Assembly: GCF_014202435.1 (NCBI RefSeq)
Contig: NZ_JACHGU010000005.1
Span: 62,001 to 126,000, forward strand
Origin: Pseudoxanthomonas broegbernensis
GTDB lineage: Bacteria > Pseudomonadota > Gammaproteobacteria > Xanthomonadales > Xanthomonadaceae
Length of the DNA: 64,000 nt
Reading direction: 5' to 3'
The position numbers and the translations under genes were made by a program. Of this stretch, positions 57,649 through 64,000 are shown in pieces (the first letter of the stretch is position 1; every line of letters starts with the position of its first letter). The notes beneath the pieces were generated by a model. It saw nothing but the letters and a program-made list of their open reading frames with translations. It had not been told where the DNA came from and made no database searches.

Positions 57649-59493
57649 TCACTCCAGCGTGTAGCCGATGCGGAAGCCGCCCCAGTGGCGGCCATCCACG
57701 TATACCGGGACCGAAAGGTCGAGCATGATCTGGCCGGTGTCGCGGCGGTAGACCTGCAGGCGGTAGGGGTCGGTGTGGGCGCCGACGCTTCGGCCCACGC
57801 GGTCGGAGAAGATGCGCTTGGTGCGGTTGCCCACCAGGTCCTTGGCGCGGTCGCCGGTGAGCGGCTGGCTGAAGCGCCGGTTGTGGGTGGGCACGTAGCC
57901 GTCGGGATTGGCGCAGATGGCGAACACGATCCACGGCTCGGCCGCGGCCACCGGTTCCTGCAGGGGCGGCAGCAGTTCGTCGCACAGCGCGTCGAAGGCG
58001 GTGCCGTACTTGGGCGGGTCCACGCCGGCGATGGGGCGGTATTCGCGCGCGAACAGCGCCTGCGCGCCGATGGCGCCGCCGGCCACGGCATCGGCCAGCG
58101 CCTGGCCGATGCGCGCGGCGGCCGCGTCGGCCAGCGCGCGCACCCGGGCGTGACGCGCCTCGCGCATCGGGTCGGCGGGCAGCCGGAACAGGCCCAGGCA
58201 ATCGTGCAGGGTGGTCACGCCTTGCCCCAGCGCCTCGCTGCGCTCGGCAACCTGGGCGGCATGCTCCAGGTTGCTGCGGCCCAGGGCGACCGCCTCCTCC
58301 ACCGCGCGGTCGATGGCGGCCACTTCCCCGTCCTGGGCGGCGATGCGCCCGGCCACCGACTCCATCGCCGCGCCGGCGCGGCCCAGCGACTGGCCGATGC
58401 CGTCCAGCACCTCGCCGGTCTGCTTGGCCGAGGCGGCACTCTGGCCCAGGGCCTCGATGGTGCCGCCGACGATGGCGCGCACGTCGCGCGCGGCGCTGGC
58501 GGCGCGCTCGGCCAGGCGGCGGATCTCGGCGGCGACCACGGCGAAGCCGCGCCCGGCCGCGCCGGCGTGCGCGGCCTCGATGCCGGCGTTGATCGAGAGG
58601 ATGTTGGTCTGGAAGGCGACCGAGTCGATCACCTCGATCACCTCGCTGGCGCGCGCCGCGCGGCTCTCCACCTCGCGCATGGCCGTGGCCAGGGCCTGCG
58701 CGGCCTCGCCGCCGCGGTGGGCGTCCTCGTCCGCGCGCGCGGCGGCCTGGCGCACCTCGCCCAGTTCGGCGCGGACCTCGCCCAGGCCCTGCAGCAGGCG
58801 CCGGCTGGCCACCAGCACCGATTCCAGCGCCTCGGCCTGGGCGCGCGACTGGCGGGCCAGCTCATCGTTCTCGCCGACGACCTGGGACACCTCGTCGGCG
58901 ATCTGCATCGACAGCGTCACGGCCTGGCGGATGGCCTCGGCCAGGTTGCCGAAGCCGGAGGCCAGGCGCCGCCCGGCCGGCGTACCGGCGTGATGCGCGG
59001 GCAATTCCAGGTCCAAGTCCAGGTCACAGGCGGCCAGGGCATCGTTGGCCTGGGCCAGCAGCGCCTGCTCGGCACCGGCTTCGGCCAGGCGCCGCACCAG
59101 GGGCCACAGCAGCGGGTGGACGGCGGTCGCCAGGTCGCCATGGGCCAGGCGCGCCGCCTCGCGCAGCAGCGCGGCGGTTTCCGGATGGGGCAGGCTCAGC
59201 CACCAGCCGCCCTGCACGTCGCGACGGTAGCGCACCCGGCGAGCCGGGTCGTCGCCGGGCGAAGCCCATTCGCCTTCCTCACCGGCCAGCGCTTCGGGCA
59301 CCAGGCCCCACAGATGCTGCGCTGCCGGTGCCGGCAGCGCATCGGGCGCCAGCCGCAACTGCTCCAGGGCGGCGCGGTTGGCCGCCTGCAGCAGCCCGTC
59401 TTCGCCCAGGCGCAGCAGCGCCACCGGCGCATCGGGCAGGCCTGCAACGACGGCGGCGCCCTCCGCGAGGGGCGCCTGCACAACGGTGGACAT
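57649..59493 (-). CDS. Soluble methyl-accepting chemotaxis protein with C-terminal Cache-like sensor
   Basis: A 614-residue protein with no membrane helix. Residues about 15-120 resemble a PAS-like input (VALLRLGEDGLLQAANRAAL). The signalling hairpin is near residues 290-340 (SVAFQTNILSINAGIEAAHA, GFAVVAAEIRRLAERAA). The last about 150 residues form a sensor-like domain (WIVFAICANPDGYVPTHNRR, RIFSDRVGRSVG, IMLDLSVPVYVDGRHWGGFR) similar to Cache domains that usually sit in the periplasm. Here it is at the C-terminus and cytoplasmic. GAGGAACGCCC precedes the start at 59493. Ligand unknown. Confidence 0.85.
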   Translation of the reverse strand: MSTVVQAPLAEGAAVVAGLPDAPVALLRLGEDGLLQAANRAALEQLRLAPDALPAPAAQHLWGLVPEALAGEEGEWASPGDDPARRVRYRRDVQGGWWLSLPHPETAALLREAARLAHGDLATAVHPLLWPLVRRLAEAGAEQALLAQANDALAACDLDLDLELPAHHAGTPAGRRLASGFGNLAEAIRQAVTLSMQIADEVSQVVGENDELARQSRAQAEALESVLVASRRLLQGLGEVRAELGEVRQAAARADEDAHRGGEAAQALATAMREVESRAARASEVIEVIDSVAFQTNILSINAGIEAAHAGAAGRGFAVVAAEIRRLAERAASAARDVRAIVGGTIEALGQSAASAKQTGEVLDGIGQSLGRAGAAMESVAGRIAAQDGEVAAIDRAVEEAVALGRSNLEHAAQVAERSEALGQGVTTLHDCLGLFRLPADPMREARHARVRALADAAAARIGQALADAVAGGAIGAQALFAREYRPIAGVDPPKYGTAFDALCDELLPPLQEPVAAAEPWIVFAICANPDGYVPTHNRRFSQPLTGDRAKDLVGNRTKRIFSDRVGRSVGAHTDPYRLQVYRRDTGQIMLDLSVPVYVDGRHWGGFRIGYTLE

Positions 59494-59581
59494 GGGCGTT
59501 CCTCGTCCGCTCCTGGTACCGCTAGCGGCCGCAGGATGCGGATTCTGAAGCCCCGGGCCGCGCCTGCGGGGGCTGCCCGAC

Positions 59582-59660
59582 GTAGGAGCGCCCTTGGGCG
59601 CGAGGGCTCTGCTGGGCGGCAAGCCGCACGGCATCGCGGCCAAGGCCGCTCCTGCAAGAG
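59582..59660. repeat. Inverted pair of REP-like elements (copies 11 and 12, variant)
   Basis: GTAGGAGCGCCCTTGGGCGC (59583-59602) and GCGGCCAAGGCCGCTCCTGC (59636-59655) face each other in the gap between the chemoreceptor and mannanase genes. They share the TAGGAGC / GCTCCTGC ends with the main repeat family but have different stems. Confidence 0.55.
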
Positions 59661-59668
59661 GAAGGACG

Positions 59669-61024
59669 TTACGGGAGGGCGTGCATCGCGCGGGCGTGGT
59701 CGGAGACGATGCGCAGGGTGGAGGCGTCGCTGTCGAACAGCGAGAACAGGCCTTGCGGCTCCTGCGGCGGGTCGCCGGTGAACGGGTCGCCGGCCTTCCA
59801 CATGAAGTCGGCGTTGCCGGTCCGGCCGCGTCCGCCCCAGGCCCAGAAGTTGGAGCCGGCGATGGCGTCGCCCGCCCTGGCGCGCTCGAGCAGGCGGTCG
59901 AAGATGGCACGGTAGAAACGGTCGCGCGCGGCCACCGTCGAGGCCGGGTCGTACGAGCCCTTGTCGCGGTTGAGGCCGAACTCCGACAGCACGATCGGCA
60001 TGCCCAGCTTGTTGGCGATGTCGATGTGGCGGTCGACGTAGGCCAGCGAGGTCGCCAGCCCGGATTCCAGCCGCGCGGCCGGGTCCTCGTGGTCGATCCA
60101 GCTCCAGTTGGACGGCCACAGGTGGAAGGTCAGGTAGTCCACGTTGGGCGTGGCGTGGGCGATGATGTACAGGTCCTCGTCGCGCAGCGAGCCCATCGCG
60201 CCCTCGCTGCCCGTGCTGACCAGTTGCCTCGGCGCCAGTTGGCGGATGAAGGCCGAGGTCTCGTCGATCCACGCGCGGTAGGCGGGGAAGTTGGGGTGCC
60301 CGTCCGGGTCGCTGCCCGGCCGCGGCTCGTTGGCCAACTGCCAGGACATCACCGTGGGATCGTCCACGTAGGCCACGCCGCTGATGCTGTTGCGCCGCTC
60401 GACGACGGTGCGGATGGCCGTCCGGAACCACGCCTGCGCCTCGGGGATGGCGTAGAAGCGTGCCGAGTTCTGCATGAAGCCGTTCCAGTCGCCGGTGGCG
60501 TCCGGGTCGAACACCGGCTCGCCGGTGGCCCAGGACACGTATTGCGACATGCCGCCGGACCACTGCCAGAAGTTGTTGAGGTACAGCACCGCCTTCATGT
60601 CGCGGCGGGCCATCTCCACCAGCAGGAAGTCCAGGCCCTGCAGCAGGCGTTCGTCGAACTGGCCGGGCTTGCCCATGATCGCCGGGCTCACCCCGCGCAG
60701 GAAGCCGCTGGCCTCGGACATGGCCAGCACCCGCAGGTTGTCGATGCCGGCGTCCTTCAACTGGTCCAGTTCGGCGACCAGGCGCTCGCGGTCGCCCAGG
60801 CCGTCGGGCGCGCCCAGGTAGGCGCCGTACCAGAAATTGGCGCCGGCGAAGCGGTAGGGCTTGCCGTCGACGACGAATTGCGTGCCTTCCACGCGGACGA
60901 AGCCCGATTGCCCGGCGGCCAGGACCGGGCCGGCGCAGAACATCGCCAGCGCCAGCAGCATGCCGCCCAGCACGGGCCCGAGGCGGCGAGCCGGCGTGCC
61001 GGCGGTGTTGCGGTGGTCTTCCAT
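59669..61024 (-). CDS. Secreted endo-1,4-beta-mannanase (GH5)
   Basis: A 451-residue exported glycoside hydrolase. The signal peptide covers about residues 1-37 (VLGGMLLALAMFCAGPVLAA). The (beta/alpha)8 domain has the acid/base Glu233 in WQLANEPRPG and the nucleophile Glu348 in MPIVLSEFGLNRD, with RFAGANFWYGAYLG at the start; together these match GH5 subfamily 7 mannanases. Substrate would be beta-mannans. GGGAGA precedes the start at 61024 at good spacing. The gene stands alone. Confidence 0.85.
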   Translation of the reverse strand: MEDHRNTAGTPARRLGPVLGGMLLALAMFCAGPVLAAGQSGFVRVEGTQFVVDGKPYRFAGANFWYGAYLGAPDGLGDRERLVAELDQLKDAGIDNLRVLAMSEASGFLRGVSPAIMGKPGQFDERLLQGLDFLLVEMARRDMKAVLYLNNFWQWSGGMSQYVSWATGEPVFDPDATGDWNGFMQNSARFYAIPEAQAWFRTAIRTVVERRNSISGVAYVDDPTVMSWQLANEPRPGSDPDGHPNFPAYRAWIDETSAFIRQLAPRQLVSTGSEGAMGSLRDEDLYIIAHATPNVDYLTFHLWPSNWSWIDHEDPAARLESGLATSLAYVDRHIDIANKLGMPIVLSEFGLNRDKGSYDPASTVAARDRFYRAIFDRLLERARAGDAIAGSNFWAWGGRGRTGNADFMWKAGDPFTGDPPQEPQGLFSLFDSDASTLRIVSDHARAMHALP

Positions 61025-61328
61025 CGTGGTGTCTCCCTCATGGCGGTTGTCGCGGCGCGGCGCGCGCCCGGGGCGACCGTCGGCCGGCCCGGTGCGGCGG
61101 TAGCGGCGGTAGCGGCGGCACCCCGGACCGGATCGCACCCAGCCCCGGGGGAACGTTACCTCGAAACGTGGCCCGAGGGGAGTCCCGGGAGCCGCCGCCG
61201 ACCATCCGCGGGCGGATGGAACCCCTCTTACGGCGCTCTTACGTCCTGACGGTATCTAACGCCTGCTCACGGTGCCGGGGGTCGGCCCGGCAATCGTCGC
61301 GTCATCCGCACACATCGGGGATCCAAAC

Positions 61329-62144
61329 ATGCAAGCACGCCTCAATCGCCGCCGCCAGGGCGGCTTCACGCTGGTCGAGATGGCCGTGGTCCTGGTCATC
61401 ATCGGCGTCATCATCGGCGCGGTCATGATCGGCCGCGACGTCCAGCGCAACGCCGAATACACCCGCATCAAGCAGAAGTTCATCGATCAGTGGGTGGTGT
61501 CCTACAACACCTACCAGCAGCGCCTGGGCGTGCCGGTGGGCGACAGCCAGAGCGCACCGCGACTGATGGTCAACGGCGCCAACTTCTCGGGCACCGGCGG
61601 CAACCTGTCGGGCGGCGACATGACCAATGCGCAGTTGCCCAATGCGGTCTGCCGCGCGCAGGCCGGTCCGAACATGGTCCGCCCGCAAGAGACCAGCGCC
61701 GATTTCGACCTGCGCCTGCTGATGCGCCGCGCCGGCATCACCCTGCCGCCCGGCCGTGGCGACGGCATGGAAGACCGCTACGTCTACCTGGACACCAACG
61801 GCAACCCGCAGGAAATCCAGATCTGCTTCCAGTGGAACCCGCCGGGCACCGGCTCCGGCTCCGGCAACGTGATGGTCATCACCGGCCTGACCCCCGACCT
61901 GGCCCGCGCCCTGGACCAGATGGTCGACGGCAAGCCGGACGCCCAGAACGGCGCCTTCCGCCAGGAAGGCGTGGTGGCCCGCTCCGGCGCCAATGCCGAC
62001 CCCACCGCTCCGGGCCTGGAATGGGCCGGCAACAACACCCAGAGCCTGAGCGGCGGCGGTGCCGGCGATGCGACCACCGATGGCATGAACAGCGACATCG
62101 AGCAGGTGCTGACCCTGGTGGCCCATCTGAAGATGAACCAGTAA
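61329..62144 (+). CDS. Prepilin-like protein with type IV pilin N-terminus
   Basis: A 271-residue protein with the class III signal QGGFTLVEMAVVLVIIGVII (cleavage after GG, hydrophobic helix after Phe), followed by RIKQKFIDQWVVSYNTYQQR and a large, Gly-rich globular domain with two cysteines (AVCRAQ, IQICFQW) that may bond. It is much larger than a major pilin, so it may be a minor pilin or pseudopilin. It leads a cluster with two further envelope genes. Confidence 0.78.
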   Translation: MQARLNRRRQGGFTLVEMAVVLVIIGVIIGAVMIGRDVQRNAEYTRIKQKFIDQWVVSYNTYQQRLGVPVGDSQSAPRLMVNGANFSGTGGNLSGGDMTNAQLPNAVCRAQAGPNMVRPQETSADFDLRLLMRRAGITLPPGRGDGMEDRYVYLDTNGNPQEIQICFQWNPPGTGSGSGNVMVITGLTPDLARALDQMVDGKPDAQNGAFRQEGVVARSGANADPTAPGLEWAGNNTQSLSGGGAGDATTDGMNSDIEQVLTLVAHLKMNQ

Positions 62145-62151
62145 CGCCGCC

Positions 62152-62697
62152 ATGAAAGCAATCCCCCTGCTCTCGCGCCTGCGCCAGTCACGACGCACGT
62201 CGCTGACGCTCTTCGCCATCACCCTGGGGGCCCTGGTGGTGGCCGCGGCGTGGTTCCTCGGCGCGCGTTCGGCCCTGGCCGACGCCTACCAGCGCCTGGG
62301 CAGCCGCAACCAGGCCCTGTCCGAGGCGCAGGTGCGTGAGCAGGAGGCGCGGCTGCGCGTGGAATACGCGCAGTCGGCGCAGCACCTGCTGACCGCCGTG
62401 CAGGCCCATGGCCTGCAACCGGATGCATGGGGCGAGCGCCTGATCAACCTGCGCCAGAGCCAGATGAGCCGCGAGGATGCGGCCTCGCTGCTCGGCGCAG
62501 TGGGGCGTGACAGCGACCGGATCTTCGGCGCCGAAGCGTTCGAGCTGTCGGTCACCCACCCGGACGAGGGCCTGTTCGACACGCCCAACACCGAGGACCG
62601 GGCCCCGGCGCCGCTGTCGCTGACCCTGCGCGGCAGCCTGCTGTTCCGCACCGCCGCCACCGGCGGTGCGGCCCTCCTGCCCGAGGCAGCACCATGA
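62152..62697 (+). CDS. Hypothetical single-span protein, GspM/PilO-like position
   Basis: A 181-residue protein: basic start (SRLRQSRRTSLTL), one membrane helix (LFAITLGALVVAAAWFLG, about residues 20-37), a coiled coil and a small periplasmic domain. I do not recognise its family. Its position between a pilin-like gene and a GspL-like gene, and its bitopic layout, resemble PilO/GspM proteins. Its stop overlaps the next start (ATGA). Confidence 0.6.
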   Translation: MKAIPLLSRLRQSRRTSLTLFAITLGALVVAAAWFLGARSALADAYQRLGSRNQALSEAQVREQEARLRVEYAQSAQHLLTAVQAHGLQPDAWGERLINLRQSQMSREDAASLLGAVGRDSDRIFGAEAFELSVTHPDEGLFDTPNTEDRAPAPLSLTLRGSLLFRTAATGGAALLPEAAP

Positions 62698-64000
62698 GCC
62701 TGCTCCTGCTGGTCCAGCAGCAAAACAACTGGCTGACATTCGACCGCGGCAACGTCGGCCGCAGCGACACCCGGCCGCGTCTGCAGCGCGCGGGAATGGT
62801 GGTGGCCGACTTCGAAGGCGCGGTCAGCAGCGTGATCTCGCTGGAAGGCAGCCCGGCGCACGCGGTGGCCCTGATCGAGAAGCGGCTGCGCTCCGACGGC
62901 CTGATCGACGGCGAAAGCAAGATCCTGATCCACAAGACCCGCACCGTCGGTGCCGGCTACCAGACGCTGTTCACCGCGGTGCCGCTGGAAACCTGGCAGC
63001 AGACGTACGCCTGGGCCGAGGCCCAGCCGGACCACTGCCTGCTGGTGCCCGCGACCTCGCTGCTGTTCAACGCACTCAAGCCGGGGCAGGCGGTCGTGCT
63101 GCAGTCCGGGCGCCAGCTCAGCGTGCTGGCCATGCTCAAGCACGACGTGATCTACCGCAGTTCCCTGGCCTACAGCGACGACCCGGAAGACCTGGCGATG
63201 ACCGCCGGCGCCCTGGCCGAGCAGTTCGCCGACGACCTGGCCCGTGGCGAGGACAACCTCGAGCCGCTGGACGTGAAATGGTGCCCGGTCCTGGTGCGCC
63301 GCCCGCAGGAAGGCCAGCCCTGGCTGGACGACACCCTGCGCGAGATCTTCTCCGCCCGCAGCGGCCTGCAGGTGGCGACCGTCCCGGTGCGCCGCGTGCT
63401 GGACGGCAACGGCAACGAGTACCGTACCGGTGCGGCATGGATCGAGAGCACCGCCAGCGCGGCGATCGCGGTCAATCCCACCGCCAGCCGCGCGGCCTAC
63501 GTCGCCGAGTGGGCCCTGCCCCTGGCCAGCGCCGCCTCGCTGGTGTTCGCGCTGGTCCTGGGCGCGCTGGGCGCGCGCTGGACGCTCAGCGCACGCGAAG
63601 CCGGCAACCGCGCCGAACAGCTCGACGCCCAGATCGCCGAGATCGAAACGCGGGTCGACGCCCTCCGCAACGACCAGGCCGTGCCCGACCGCTTCCCCGC
63701 CGTGCTGGACTTCGTCGAGCGCGCGCGCACCCTGCAGCAGGGCGTGGACCCGGTCTCCGGGATGACCCAGATCCGCGAGGCCGCGGCAAACGAGGTGCGG
63801 ATCCTGCGCGTCCGGGTCGAACAGCCCATCGCGCCCGGCACGCCCGTCCGCGCCGATGCCAACCTGCCCGACATCCGCGAGCCCACCCTGCGGGTGGACG
63901 GCGTGGTCGACCCCGGCCGCGGCATGCCCGGCATGCAGATCGCCGGCTTCGTCGAGCGCCTGCGCCGCGCCGGCTTCGACCCGGTTCCGCTGGATCCGCA
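62694..64000 (+). CDS. GspL/PilM-N-like bitopic assembly protein, 3' end missing
   Basis: At least 435 residues before the window ends. The N-terminal about 260 residues are cytoplasmic (DRGNVGRSDTRPRLQRAG, SLLFNALKPGQAVVLQSGRQ, YSDDPEDLAMTAGAL) and may have an actin-like fold as in PilM/GspL. A membrane helix follows (ALPLASAASLVFALVLGALG, about residues 275-294), then a coiled coil and a periplasmic ferredoxin-like region. The ATG at 62694 overlaps the upstream stop. Assignment to GspL rests on topology, not on clear motifs. Confidence 0.6.
   Translation, partial: MSLLLLVQQQNNWLTFDRGNVGRSDTRPRLQRAGMVVADFEGAVSSVISLEGSPAHAVALIEKRLRSDGLIDGESKILIHKTRTVGAGYQTLFTAVPLETWQQTYAWAEAQPDHCLLVPATSLLFNALKPGQAVVLQSGRQLSVLAMLKHDVIYRSSLAYSDDPEDLAMTAGALAEQFADDLARGEDNLEPLDVKWCPVLVRRPQEGQPWLDDTLREIFSARSGLQVATVPVRRVLDGNGNEYRTGAAWIESTASAAIAVNPTASRAAYVAEWALPLASAASLVFALVLGALGARWTLSAREAGNRAEQLDAQIAEIETRVDALRNDQAVPDRFPAVLDFVERARTLQQGVDPVSGMTQIREAAANEVRILRVRVEQPIAPGTPVRADANLPDIREPTLRVDGVVDPGRGMPGMQIAGFVERLRRAGFDPVPLDP

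Overview
The window is about 69-70 percent GC, densely packed, and reads as a chromosome of the Xanthomonadaceae (Lysobacter / Luteimonas / Stenotrophomonas group). The pointers are a PPi-dependent phosphofructokinase with a K+-independent membrane pyrophosphatase, a short adenylate kinase, a stand-alone mpl, the order pepP - ygfB-like // zapA - 6S RNA - fau - rpiA, a rhombosortase pair, and many short dispersed repeats of the TGTAGGAGCCGGCTTCGGCC type between genes. The genus cannot be fixed from the sequence alone.

Layout. 1-9 kb: sulfate assimilation (cysJ cut by the left edge, cysI, cysH, a cysB-type regulator, a stand-alone siroheme methyltransferase, cysK), interrupted by a small group (chorismate mutase-like, pyrimidine-dimer glycosylase-like, DUF4287, VOC protein). 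9-12.3 kb: a MarR - EmrA - EmrB efflux operon with a palindromic operator. 12.3-19.7 kb: pepP with a UPF0149 gene, a GGDEF/EAL protein, zapB-like and zapA, 6S RNA, fau, an EVE-domain gene and rpiA. 19.8-32.2 kb: a complete type I-F CRISPR-Cas locus (cas1, cas2-3, csy1-csy4, then 49 repeats). Between cas2-3 and csy1 lie an inverted VapBC/FitAB-type toxin-antitoxin pair and a short intergenic region. 32.3-45 kb: DUF192, SirB1-like, SDR, rhombosortase with its target lipoprotein, glyoxalase, trans-sulfuration enzyme, ArgD-like, HAD, hemL, thiE, rubredoxin, DedA-PAP2-LssY fusion. 45-54.5 kb: LON-domain protein, mpl, adk, PPi-PFK, hppA, ppa, HDOD protein. 54.6-61 kb: DUF4136 lipoprotein, thiC with a TPP riboswitch, an unusual soluble chemoreceptor, a beta-mannanase. 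61.3-64 kb: start of a pilin / GspM-like / GspL-like cluster that leaves the window.

The most interesting site is the 24.93-25.18 kb intergenic region. On the minus strand it carries two degenerate I-F repeats. The first keeps a hairpin and a repeat-like 8-nt handle. The second keeps the Csy4 hairpin almost exactly and runs into a T-tract. They flank an 18-nt guide. That guide matches a site in the same region, next to a CC, with mismatches at positions 6, 12, 16 and 18; the every-sixth positions are the ones type I complexes flip out. This looks like a crRNA-like autoregulatory RNA (CreA/CreR class) that would direct the Csy complex to the promoter region shared by the csy operon and the toxin-antitoxin pair. 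An operator for the antitoxin is the main alternative.
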